This document shows positions 44,820-54,157 of a stretch of 64,000 nucleotides of DNA, one piece after another. A model generated the notes under the pieces. The model was given only the letters and a program-made list of their open reading frames with translations, had not been told where the DNA came from and made no database searches. A program made the translations under genes and the position numbers. This stretch comes from Sphingomonas sp. J315 (GTDB lineage Bacteria; Pseudomonadota; Alphaproteobacteria; Sphingomonadales; Sphingomonadaceae), in contig NZ_CP088296.1 of the NCBI RefSeq assembly GCF_024666595.1, forward strand, positions 2,108,001-2,172,000. The letters run 5' to 3'. Within the stretch, counting starts at the first letter, position 1. Each line of letters starts with the position of its first letter.

Positions 44820-45489
44820 TTACTCCTGCCCCAGATAATGCCGCTGCGCCGCGTCGGAGGCATTGACCGCCAGCAGCGCATGCCGCTCCACCGGTCGCGG
44901 CCGTCCCTGCCGGTCGCTCGCGGCATCCAGCACGCGATCGAGCATCCGCTGACCCTCGGCCCACCAGCCTAGGTCACTGTCGGCGTTGAGGTGCCCCTGC
45001 GGCCCGGCATCGACGAACACGCTGCCCCAATTGGCGGCCAGATTGCGCGAATGGTCGATATGCGCCCAGGGATCGTCGCTGCTCGCGACCAGGATCGACG
45101 GGAAGGGCAGCGGCTTGGACGGCGACGGCGCAAAGGCGCTCAGCGCCGCGTGATTGCCGCTATCGACATCGGCCGGCGCGACCAGCAGCGCACCCGCGAC
45201 CGGCGTGCCATAGATCTGCCCGGCCAGCTCCGCCCACCAGGCGACGGCAAGGCAGCCCAGGCTGTGCGCGGCGAGCACCACAGGCCCCCTGCACCGCGCG
45301 GATCGCCTGATCCAGCTTGGTGACCCAGGCATTGCGATGCGGCGTGTTCCACATCCCCAGCTCGACCCGGCGGGTGTCGGGGCGCGACACTTCCCACAGG
45401 GTCTGCCAGTGCGACGGCCCCGATCCGCCAAGGCCGGGGACGGTCAAAACGACGGGCTCGCGCGCGTCGTGCGGTGAGAAAATGGACAT
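44820..45489 (-). pseudogene. RBBP9/YdeN-family alpha/beta hydrolase, frameshifted at a C run (probable sequence error)
   Basis: It starts MSIFSPHDAREPVVLTVPGL and reads GGSGPSHWQTLW; the frame breaks at the C5 run 45285-45289 (four needed) just before the nucleophile elbow. The other frame continues GPVVLAAHSLGCLAVAWW (GHSLG-type serine as AHSLG), VASSDDPWAHIDH (acidic residue) and AGPQGHLNADS (His). Repaired length is 222 residues, normal for this serine hydrolase family of unknown substrate. Probably a sequence error. Confidence 0.82.
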
Positions 45490-45593
45490 GCATAGTCTCC
45501 TGCGAAAGGCGGCTCCCTTGCAGGTGAATTTATTCCTACTGATTTAGTATGCAATAGACTTGCGCCGAAGCGATGGCGGCGTGCGCCCGACCG

Positions 45594-47856
45594 CTATTCG
45601 CGGATCGTCACCGCCTCCCCGACCTTCGCTGCCGCGATCTGCGCCGGGCTGAAAGGGAATCGCACCCATTTCTTCTCCGAATAGAGCCGCGTCTGATCGC
45701 CATGCCAGGGCGATTGCGGGTCGGGCGACTGGGAGTAGGTCAGGATCGTCTCCGCGACCGGCCCGGCGTCATCGAACCCCACCACCTGGACATAGCTCGA
45801 CCCGTGGCGCGGCGTGACCCCGCCCTGCGTCGGCACCATGATCTGGACGTTGAGCACGCCCAGCACTCCGTCGCCGCCATGCACCGGGATCCGGTCGGTG
45901 AGCCGCCGCGCAAAGGCGACGTCGCCCCAGCGCGCATCGAGCGCGATCCCCGCCTTGGCGACCTCCTCCGTCGCAGCCTTGAGCGCCGCGATCAGCTTGT
46001 CGCCCACCTCACCGCTGGTGACCAGATCGCGTGGGGTATGCACCGGGTCCTTCACATCGAACGGCACCGCCCATAGCCCCGGCACGCTCCGCGCCTTCAT
46101 CCAGAACCGGTCGAACAGCCACGCCGCGCGACTGTCATTGTCAAAGCGCCCGTCCCATTTGCCCAGCGCTGCGCACGCCTCCGCCACCTCGGCCCGGCCC
46201 GCGCACAAAGCGAGTAGGGGTTTGAGCGCCAGCTCGCCCGCATGGCTCTTGTTGGCAAAGGCCATCGCCTTGGCGCGGTCATGATCGACCTTGCCCCCGC
46301 GATCAGCGCGCGGGTCTCGATGAACCCCGATCGCGTGCGCAGGCTGACCGGCTTCTCCGCCTCGCCCAGCATCGGCGACAGCACCCGGTGCGGATGGTCG
46401 GCATTGCTCAGCCAATAGCTGTCGTTCATGTTCGCGACGTAATCGCGCCGCGCCTGCACCGCCTGATCGCTGGCGGGCATCAGCCCCGGCACCGGCGTGC
46501 CCGCCGCCGCGTCCCACGTACAGTCCGATTTCGACCCGTCGAGCAGGATCGCGGTCCGCGCCACCACCGCCGACAGCGGCGTCGCGCATGCCTTGGCCTT
46601 CTCCGCCGATACGTTGGGCACGGCGGTCACATCGGCGTGCAGCGCGTCGCCATGCCGGTCGGCGACGATGGTGTTGACCCACGGAATGCCCAGCGTCTCG
46701 CTCACCGCCGCGCGCACCTCGCCGACGTTCTTGGCCGTCGCGATCCGTACCCAGGTGCCGATCCCGCGCTGATTGCCGGCATTGGCGTCGCGCATCGCAA
46801 AGGCGGCGGTCTTGGTCCAGTTCGCCATCGCCTGCGGGATCACGATCACCGCCCCGAAGCGCGTCGAATACAGCGTGCGCGTCACCGGAGCCGCGCCATC
46901 GGGCATCGGCACGGTCACGGTCTTCGCGACCATCTTCTCCGACTTGCCGTCGACCAGATAGGCGGTGGGATCGTTCGGATCGAGCGTCAGCTGATACAGC
47001 GTAAAATGCCGCGCCGCAGTCACCGTATGCGTCCAGGCAATGTCCTTGTTGAAGCCAAGGGTAGGGAAGGGCGACCCCGCAATCCCGACACCCGCCACAT
47101 CCATCTTTCCCGGAATCGTCACATGCATCTGCCAGAAGCGGCTCGGCCCGTGCCACGGGAAGTGCGGGTTGCCGATCACCATCCCCTTGCCGTTGGCGGT
47201 GACATCGCCGCCGAAGGCCCAGCCATTGCTGGCGATCTCGAACTGCGCCGGATCAGGCAGCGCCATGCCCACCTTCGCCGCCGGTTCGCCCCCGGCGGCA
47301 CCGCATTGGCGATGGCGGGCGCGAAGTTGAGCGAGCTGGCAAGCAGCATCTGCTTCTCGTTCAGCCGCAGCATGTCGTCGGCGGTGATCGCCCGCACCCA
47401 CGCCTTGCCGCGACACTCGCTCGGCACGCGCTCCGGCCCCAGATCCTTGAGATAGCGATTATACCCCGCGACCCAGCCCGCCGTCAGCGCCAGCGCCGCC
47501 GCCCCCTGCGCCTTCGCCCCGCGCCGCAACGCCGGCAGGTCGATCGCGGAGCGGAAGAACAGGTCCGACGACAGATTGTCGACGCTCTGGAACCCCAGGG
47601 TCGCGCTGCCCTTCGCCCCGAAATGCAGCGACCGCTCGCCTGCCACCGTCGCGAACTCCTCAGCGATCATGCAGAGGTTGTCCTGCGCATAGGCGTACCC
47701 CACGCCATAGCCCGCCCCGCGCCAGTCCTGCGCGACGATATGCGGCACGCCATGCGCGGTACGGGTGATCGTCGCGGCATAGCGATACTTCGCCTCGGCG
47801 GCCCCGCCCCAAAGCAACGCGACACCCGCCGCCGCCAACACCACCGCCTTGCCCAT
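45594..47856 (-). pseudogene. Penicillin/acyl-homoserine-lactone acylase family, two frameshifts at C runs (probable sequence errors)
   Basis: An Ntn-hydrolase precursor: signal peptide (MGKAVVLAAAGVALLWGGAA), alpha chain (RTAHGVPHIVAQDWRGAGYG), spacer and beta chain starting at the nucleophile serine in SNGWAFGGDVTANGKGM. Breaks lie at 47289-47293 (one G missing on the coding strand) and 46294-46298 (one missing). Adding both gives 754 residues ending VGEAVTIRE. Conserved blocks GNPHFPWHGPSRFWQMHV and GFNKDIAWTHTVT fit the AHL/penicillin acylase family that cleaves amide-linked acyl chains in the periplasm, for example quorum signals. Substrate is not proven. Confidence 0.85.
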
Positions 47857-47885
47857 CCGATCCGCTCCCGTTGCAGTCCCATCTA

Positions 47886-48012
47886 TCCTCCCCCGCCAGG
47901 GGGAGGTGGCGCCAAAGGCGACGGAGGGGGAGGACGGCTGTGTCCTCTCGACCGTCGTGCTTCCGTCCCCTCCGTCAGGCTACGCCTGCCACCTCCCCCT
48001 TGCGGGGGAGGA
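47886..48012. repeat. Inverted repeat (25-bp arms) in the divergent gap between the acylase and S9 peptidase genes
   Basis: The arms 47886-47910 and 47988-48012 are reverse complements with one mismatch; each arm is itself partly palindromic (CCCCC...GGGGG). They belong to the CTCCCCC/GGGGGAG type of intergenic repeat. The element occupies most of the 252-bp gap. Confidence 0.8.
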
Positions 48013-48108
48013 TTGGAGTGGCTTTCCGCCAAGTATCGAATCACCCTAGCGCGGCTTACGTTTACGGCAACCGTTTGCGGTCGCGCGTGGCTGCGCTAGA
48101 GCGGCGGA

Positions 48109-50169
48109 ATGAGCCAGACCACGCCCCCCGTCGCCGCCACCCGCCCCTTCTCCTACGAACGCCACGGCGCGACGATCGAAGACCCGTGGAACTGGCTGCG
48201 CGACCCCGGCTATCCCGATGTGAAGGACAAGGACGTCCTCGCCTATCTCGAGGCCGAAAACGCCTATTATGAGGGCGTGATCGAACCGCTCAAGCCGCTC
48301 TCCGAAACGCTGTTTCAGGAGATGCGCGGCCGGATCAAGGAGGACGACGCCACCGTTCCGCAAAAGGACGGTGCGTATCTCTACTGGACCGACCACGAGA
48401 CCGGCGGCGAATATCGCCGCTGGTGGCGGAGGCCCGTCGCGGGTGGTCCGGACGAACTGATCCTCGACGAACCCAAGCTCGCCGAGGGCAAGGAGTATTT
48501 CGTCCTCGGCGGCTTCTCGATCAGCCCCGACGACCGCTATCTCGCTTACGCGTTCGACGACAACGGCTCGGAACGGTTCGAGGTGCGGGTCAAGGGCCTC
48601 ACCACCGGCGACCTCCTCCCCGACACCATCCCCGGCGTCCTGTCCGACCTCGTCTGGACCTCGGACTCAAAGGGCTTTCTCTACGGCGTCGCCAACGACC
48701 AGTGGCGCACCGACAATGCCCGCTGGCACAAGCTCGGCGATCCGGTCGACCAGGACATCGAACTCTATCACGAGGATGACGAGGGCTATCGCGTCGGCGT
48801 CGGCGAGACCCAGTCGCGCCGCTTCCTCGTCATCTCGACCGGCGATCACGTCACCAGCGAAGTCCGCCTGCTCCCCGCCGACAATCCGCTCGCCGAACCG
48901 ATCCTCGTCGCCCCGCGCCAGACCGGGCGCGAGTACGATGTCGAGGAGCATGACGGCACGCTCTACATCCACACCAACGACACCCACACCAACTGGCGGC
49001 TCGTCACCGCCAGCCTCGATGCACCCGGCGCGTGGCACGAGCGGATCGCCCCGTCCGAAACCTTCTACATGACCGGCGTCACCACCTTTGCCGACTATTT
49101 CGTGGTCGAGGGGCGCGAGGCCGGCCTCGATCAGATCGAGATCCACCAGTATGAAGGCGGTCCGGGCAAGCGCATCGCCTTCCCGGAAGCCAGCTATGTC
49201 GCCAGCCTCGGCGACAATCCCGAATATGCGATGGCAAAGCTGCGCATCGGCTATGAATCGATGGTCACGCCCGGCACCGTCTATGACTATGACGTCGCGA
49301 CGGGCGAACTAGAGACACTCAAGGTCCAGATCATCCCATCGGGCTATGACGCGAGCAAATACGCGACCGAACGGCTGCACATCGCCGCGCGCGACGGCAC
49401 CGACATCCCCTGCTCGATCGTCTACCCCAAGGACTTCCCGCGCGACGGCACCGGCAAGCTCTATCTCTACGCCTATGGCGCGTACGGCTATGCCATCCCG
49501 CCCGGCTTCTCGACCGCGCGCATGTCGTTCCTCGACCGCGGCGTCGCCTTCGCCATCGCGCATATCCGCGGCGGCGACGATCTCGGCCAGCAATGGTATC
49601 TCGACGGCAAGCTCGAAAAGCGCACCAACACCTTCTACGACTTCGTCGATGTCGCAAAGGGGCTGATCGATCGCGGCTACACCCACAAGGGCGGCATCGC
49701 CATCGCCGGGCGCAGCGCGGGCGGCGAGCTGATGGGCGCGGTGGTCAACTCCGACCCGGACCTGTGGGGCGTGGTCGTCGCCGACGTGCCCTTCGTCGAC
49801 GTGCTCAACACCATGCTCGACGACAGCCTGCCGCTGACCCCGGGCGAATGGCCCGAATGGGGCAACCCGATCACCGACAAGGCCGCGTTCGACCTGATCC
49901 GCAGCTACAGTCCATATGACAATGTGAAGGCACAGGATTACCCGCCGCTGTTCATTTCGGGCGGTCTCAACGACCCCCGCGTCACCTATTGGGAACCCGC
50001 CAAATGGGCGGCGAAACTGCGCGCGACCAAGACCGACGACAATGTGCTGGTCCTCAAGACCAATATGGGCGCGGGCCATGGCGGCAAGTCCGGCCGCTGG
50101 GAAAGCCTGCGCGAGGCGGCGGACGAAAACGCCTTCATTCTGTGGCAGCTGGGGCTGGCGAATGCGTGA
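48109..50169 (+). CDS. S9 family serine peptidase, oligopeptidase B-like
   Basis: A 686-residue prolyl-oligopeptidase-family enzyme: N-terminal beta-propeller (about 70-400) and C-terminal alpha/beta-hydrolase (about 415-686). The nucleophile is in IAGRSAGGELMG (about S534), the aspartate in SGGLNDPRVTYWEP and the histidine in MGAGHGGKSGR. Oligopeptidase B cleaves peptides after basic residues. No signal peptide. The next gene starts 8 bp before its stop, so the two are coupled. Confidence 0.93.
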   Translation: MSQTTPPVAATRPFSYERHGATIEDPWNWLRDPGYPDVKDKDVLAYLEAENAYYEGVIEPLKPLSETLFQEMRGRIKEDDATVPQKDGAYLYWTDHETGGEYRRWWRRPVAGGPDELILDEPKLAEGKEYFVLGGFSISPDDRYLAYAFDDNGSERFEVRVKGLTTGDLLPDTIPGVLSDLVWTSDSKGFLYGVANDQWRTDNARWHKLGDPVDQDIELYHEDDEGYRVGVGETQSRRFLVISTGDHVTSEVRLLPADNPLAEPILVAPRQTGREYDVEEHDGTLYIHTNDTHTNWRLVTASLDAPGAWHERIAPSETFYMTGVTTFADYFVVEGREAGLDQIEIHQYEGGPGKRIAFPEASYVASLGDNPEYAMAKLRIGYESMVTPGTVYDYDVATGELETLKVQIIPSGYDASKYATERLHIAARDGTDIPCSIVYPKDFPRDGTGKLYLYAYGAYGYAIPPGFSTARMSFLDRGVAFAIAHIRGGDDLGQQWYLDGKLEKRTNTFYDFVDVAKGLIDRGYTHKGGIAIAGRSAGGELMGAVVNSDPDLWGVVVADVPFVDVLNTMLDDSLPLTPGEWPEWGNPITDKAAFDLIRSYSPYDNVKAQDYPPLFISGGLNDPRVTYWEPAKWAAKLRATKTDDNVLVLKTNMGAGHGGKSGRWESLREAADENAFILWQLGLANA

Positions 50170-51376
50170 TGCCATTCGGGCATCGGCGGCCCTGCTGCTC
50201 GCGTTTGCAGCGCTGGTGCTCGGCACGCCCGCCGTGCGGGCCGACAGCTGGGGGCCACCTCAACCAGCCAGCTACAGCTCGGCCAATGGCAGCTTCCGCC
50301 TGAACGTCACCCCGCGCAAGCTCCGCGGACAACTCGGCTATTTCGAGGACAAGGTTGCGGGCAAGGAACCCGCCGGTCAGGCGAAGGGCGAGACCGCGAC
50401 CACTGCCAGCGCGGTGCTCGAACGCCGCGACGCTGCGGGCAAATGGACCCGCGTCTGGGCCGCGCCGCTGGTGAACGAGGTGGCGCCAACGCACGCGCTG
50501 GTGGCCGATGACGGTCGCCATGTCGTGACCTTCGACAATTGGCATTCGGTCGGCTTCGGCCCCGATGTCGTCGTGATCTATGGCGCGGACGGGCGGCGCA
50601 TCCGCTCACTCGGGCTCACCGACTTGCTCCCGCCCGCCTATATTCGCGCGCTCCCGCACTCGGTCAGTTCGATCTGGTGGGGTGGAACGCATCGCCTGTC
50701 GCCGGACGGCGCGCGCGCGATCCTCGCCATCGTCGTCCCCGAACAAGAGCCGTTCGCCGGCGCGAAGGAGCATGTCGAGATCGAGATCGACCTCGCCTCC
50801 GGCACCCCCGTCGAGCCGTCCGGCGCGGCATGGGAACGCGCGCTCGCCAAGGCGCTGGCTGTGGCCAAGGCCTATGATGCGGCCGATGCGGAGCGCCGGG
50901 CGGCGTTCCTCGCACCGCTTGTCGGGCCAGCGAACCCCGACGAGCAAGACTGGCATGACTATTTGCGGGAGGCCTATTATCGCATCGATCCCGATTGGGA
51001 GGAGGGATTTCCTGCGACTGCTGTCCTGCAAGATCCGCGTGCAAGGGACTATAAGCAGTCCGTGAAATGGCTCCACGACGAGCTTAAGGGGCAGGCGCTT
51101 CTCGCCTCGGGGCTCTCGCTCGCAACGCTCGCGCCACCCGAACATTTCCTGCTCGAACTCGAAAAGGCCGCGCGCGCAATCAAGGCCGGAGCGGCGGCAG
51201 GCGCCCGCATCTATGTCGCGATCTCCGCCGCATGGAAGGACCGCGTCGCCGCCGCGTTGGCCCCGACCGGCGCAATCTTCATCCATCTCGACCCCGCTGT
51301 CCCGATCCCCCAGCGCCCGGAACGGCTCGAAAAGCTGCGGAAAGCCGAGGCCGAGGCCGCCGCCGAGGGCGCGTAG
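50162..51376 (+). CDS. Exported hypothetical protein (404 aa)
   Basis: It begins MRDAIRASAALLLAFAALVL, a signal peptide, overlapping the S9 peptidase stop by 8 bp. The N-terminal half is beta-rich and WD/propeller-like (VAPTHALVADDGRHVVTFDN, YGADGRRIRSLGLTDLLPP); the C-terminal part is helical and charged. I recognise no named domain. Translational coupling suggests co-expression with the peptidase, but no functional link is evident. Confidence 0.75.
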   Translation: MRDAIRASAALLLAFAALVLGTPAVRADSWGPPQPASYSSANGSFRLNVTPRKLRGQLGYFEDKVAGKEPAGQAKGETATTASAVLERRDAAGKWTRVWAAPLVNEVAPTHALVADDGRHVVTFDNWHSVGFGPDVVVIYGADGRRIRSLGLTDLLPPAYIRALPHSVSSIWWGGTHRLSPDGARAILAIVVPEQEPFAGAKEHVEIEIDLASGTPVEPSGAAWERALAKALAVAKAYDAADAERRAAFLAPLVGPANPDEQDWHDYLREAYYRIDPDWEEGFPATAVLQDPRARDYKQSVKWLHDELKGQALLASGLSLATLAPPEHFLLELEKAARAIKAGAAAGARIYVAISAAWKDRVAAALAPTGAIFIHLDPAVPIPQRPERLEKLRKAEAEAAAEGA

Positions 51377-51476
51377 CCTTCCTCCGTAATGGCGGGACTC
51401 CCCGCCATCGCGGACCCGTCGTTTAAGGAATTGGTGAGCCCTGCGCCTTACCCTCGCCTCCCATGGAGGCGTTGGC

Positions 51477-52031
51477 GTGAAGCACCCGTTGGATTTGCAC
51501 CGCTCTCGGCGCAGTTGGTACGGCTGGAACCAGGAGGGCGCGCTGCTGCGCCGCCGCAGCGCGCGCTTCAGCTTCGGGCGCAACGAACTGGCCGGGATGC
51601 TGCTCGCCGGGATCGTCGGCGGGCTGGCGTGGACGATGCTCCCCGCCGCGATGCCCGGGCCCGTCGATCCCGCGCCAGTGCCGCGCGCCAATTTCGGCTT
51701 CTGCCATAGCGGCGGCGGCACCAATTGCGTCGTCGATGGCGACACCTTCTGGATTGCGGGGGTCAAGATCCGCATCGCCGATATCGACACCCCCGAAACC
51801 CACCCCGCACGTTGCCCTGAAGAAGCCCGGCTCGGCGCGGCGGCGACCCAGCGGCTTCAGGCGCTGCTCAACAGCGGCGCGGTCACCCTCCACGCAATCG
51901 ATCGTGACACCGACCGCTATGGCCGCAAACTGCGTCTGGTCGAAGTCGATGGCCGCGGCGTCGGCGATACGCTCGTCGCGGAGGGGCTTGCCCGTCCCTA
52001 TCGCGGTCGCCGCACGGGGTGGTGCGGGTAG
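51477..52031 (+). CDS. Thermonuclease (staphylococcal nuclease-like) family protein, membrane-anchored
   Basis: A 184-residue protein with a GTG start (GGAGG 9 bp upstream), an N-terminal transmembrane anchor (about 38-57) and a staphylococcal-nuclease OB fold (about 80-178). Catalytic-type residues are visible in CVVDGDTFWIAGVKIRIADI (Asp and Arg), DTPETH (Glu region) and DRYGRKLRLVEV (Arg). It would be a Ca-dependent nuclease facing the periplasm. Single gene. Confidence 0.85.
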   Translation: MKHPLDLHRSRRSWYGWNQEGALLRRRSARFSFGRNELAGMLLAGIVGGLAWTMLPAAMPGPVDPAPVPRANFGFCHSGGGTNCVVDGDTFWIAGVKIRIADIDTPETHPARCPEEARLGAAATQRLQALLNSGAVTLHAIDRDTDRYGRKLRLVEVDGRGVGDTLVAEGLARPYRGRRTGWCG

Positions 52032-52133
52032 GGCCACGCACATAAAGAGCGGGAGAACCGCTCGCTACGCTGTCCGCGCGAACGATCCTCCCGCCCTCCC
52101 GAACCCCAGGTCCGGGCCGTCGAGCTGGTCAGC

Positions 52134-52460
52134 TTATTGCGGGAAGACCGCTACATCCTCCTCGACGATCACGCTGCCCTTGGGCAGCACCACGCCGCGC
52201 TCGGCCATCTCCTTGCGGAAGTCCTTTTCGGCATCGGCGATCTCCGCCTCATATTCGGCGATTGCGTCGATCCGGTCGGCCTCGTCATTGGCGCGGGCAA
52301 GGTCCTTGCGCAGCTCGCGCTTCGCCTCGCTGATCGACGTCTTGTAATCCAGATAGTGCGAATTGCTGTCGGTAAAGACCTCCGCATGCGCCACGTCGCG
52401 CGCCAGCGCCGGGCTGGCAAGCAGCGTCATCGCGGTCGCGATGATCAGGGGGGTACGCAT
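52134..52460 (-). CDS. Exported hypothetical protein (108 aa)
   Basis: Signal peptide MRTPLIIATAMTLLASPALA, then a charged helical stretch (TSISEAKRELRKDLARAND) and a short tail VIVEEDVAVFPQ. ATG 52460 has GAGGAG upstream. A coiled-coil-like periplasmic protein of unknown function. The 102-bp gap to the nuclease gene has no feature. Confidence 0.75.
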   Translation of the reverse strand: MRTPLIIATAMTLLASPALARDVAHAEVFTDSNSHYLDYKTSISEAKRELRKDLARANDEADRIDAIAEYEAEIADAEKDFRKEMAERGVVLPKGSVIVEEDVAVFPQ

Positions 52461-52609
52461 CGTGTTACTCCTCATGTTGCCATGAACCTGACGCCAGGAA
52501 CGGCTGACCGGGCGCACGGGTTTCGAGGAGAGAACGGCTGACTCGCGCGCGTTCATGCGTTGGGGCGGGACGGGTCGTGGCGGATAAGCGACGGCCCGAA
52601 CCGGGATTT

Positions 52610-54121
52610 TCAGGCAGTCGCGGCGACCTGATACAGGAAATCGGCAAAGGCGAACGCCGCGCCGTCCAGCCCCGCGACCTTCGGATTGCTGCTGTCGATC
52701 ACGAAGAACTCGTTCGGGGCATGCGCGCCATAGCCGCGTCCCACGCCGAACTGTCCGGCGGGCAGGTTGAGCGGCGGCCCGGTGAAGATCACTCCCGGCC
52801 AGCTGCCCGGGCTGCGCGGATACAGCGTCACCGGCAGCCCCAGCCGCTTGAGCGTCGCAATCTCCGCGCGCACCAGCGGGCTATTCTCGTCGGTCTCCGT
52901 CGGCCCGTACCCGCCCGACACATTGACCTCGATATCGCCGAACCCGCGCTTGGCGAGATGCGCCTTCAGCTTGGCGACGGTGTCGTCATAGGTCATGTCG
53001 GGGACCTGGCGGATTTCCAGCTTCGCGGTGGCCTTGTTGGGCAGGATCGTCTTGCCGCCCGGCCCGGTATAGCCCGCCACCAGCCCCTGGATATTCACCG
53101 TCGGCGCCTGCGCCAGCCGCACGAGCGACGCCTCCCAGTCGAGATCGTCGATGAACTTCTCGACGCCATAGGCTTTCTTGAACGCCGCCTCGCTCGTCGC
53201 GCGCGCGTTGATCGCGATCAGCTCCTTCTGCCGCGCGGTCAGCGGCTTCACCTTGTCGGCGATCCCGTCGATCAGCACCGTATTGCCGTCGGCCGAGACA
53301 AGGGTAGAGAGTGCGGCGACGAGCCGCCACACCGGGCTGTCCAGCCGCGCCTTCTGGCTCGAATGGATATCGACCTTTGCGCCGCGCCCCCACTTCTCGG
53401 CGCTCGCGATCAGCTCGAACTCGATCGCGCCCTTTGCGCCCAGCGTCAGCGTCACCCCGCCATCTTCGCCCTGTCCGGCCGATGGGATGATGACGCCCAC
53501 GCACTTCTTCATCGCCACCATCACCTGCGGCCTGGTCACGATCTCGTGGAAATTGGGGGAGGCGATCTCCTCCTCGCCCTCGGCGACCAGCACCAGATTG
53601 ACCGGCAGCTTGCGCCCCGCCGCCTTGAAGGCGTGCAGCGCGGCGAGGAACGCCGCCTGTGGCCCCTTCTGGTTCACCGTCCCCCGGCCCATCATCACCG
53701 TGCCGAATCCCGGCTTGTCGACCAGCTTCGCGTCGAGTGGCGGATGCTCCCATTCCGCCGCATCGAATTGTTTGACATCGTACATGAAATAGATGCCCAG
53801 CGTCTTCTTCGCGCCCGCGTCCAGCGTCGCGAACACCCCCGGCTTGCCCTTGGACGGCACGATCTCGGCATGCTGGAACCCGGCATCGAGCGCGAGCCGC
53901 TTCATGAACTCCGGCCCCTCGGGATAGCCGCGATCCTCCGCCGCAATCGACGGCAGCCGGATCCAGTCCTGCAACCGCTTGACCGACGCATCATGCCCTG
54001 CCGCGATCGCCGCCTTGACCGTCGCCAGCGGATCCGCCGCCATTGCCGCGCCCGGCGCGGTCAGCGCCGCCCCTGCCGCCGCCGCCTTCAGCATCGTGCG
54101 CCGCCCGATCGCTCTGTCCAT
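52610..54121 (-). CDS. M20 family metallopeptidase-like protein, Tat-exported, with altered metal ligands
   Basis: A 503-residue M20 dipeptidase-type protein with a twin-arginine signal (GRRTMLKAAAAGAALT). It has the catalytic domain (about 45-215 and 400-503) and an inserted dimerisation domain. VAEGEEEI (catalytic and metal-binding Glu) and GVGRGYGAHAPNEFFVIDS (C-terminal His) are intact. The first zinc-ligand motif, normally GHxD, reads YFMYDV (M113 in place of His). The bridging-Asp motif GRGxxDDKG reads GRGTVNQKG (N149/Q150). So metal binding or activity may be lost or changed. Same strand and 36 bp downstream of the amidase gene, probably an operon. Confidence 0.87.
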   Translation of the reverse strand: MDRAIGRRTMLKAAAAGAALTAPGAAMAADPLATVKAAIAAGHDASVKRLQDWIRLPSIAAEDRGYPEGPEFMKRLALDAGFQHAEIVPSKGKPGVFATLDAGAKKTLGIYFMYDVKQFDAAEWEHPPLDAKLVDKPGFGTVMMGRGTVNQKGPQAAFLAALHAFKAAGRKLPVNLVLVAEGEEEIASPNFHEIVTRPQVMVAMKKCVGVIIPSAGQGEDGGVTLTLGAKGAIEFELIASAEKWGRGAKVDIHSSQKARLDSPVWRLVAALSTLVSADGNTVLIDGIADKVKPLTARQKELIAINARATSEAAFKKAYGVEKFIDDLDWEASLVRLAQAPTVNIQGLVAGYTGPGGKTILPNKATAKLEIRQVPDMTYDDTVAKLKAHLAKRGFGDIEVNVSGGYGPTETDENSPLVRAEIATLKRLGLPVTLYPRSPGSWPGVIFTGPPLNLPAGQFGVGRGYGAHAPNEFFVIDSSNPKVAGLDGAAFAFADFLYQVAATA

Positions 54122-54157
54122 TGTCGCCCCCTGTTCCTGATCCCGATGTTCGCGCGC

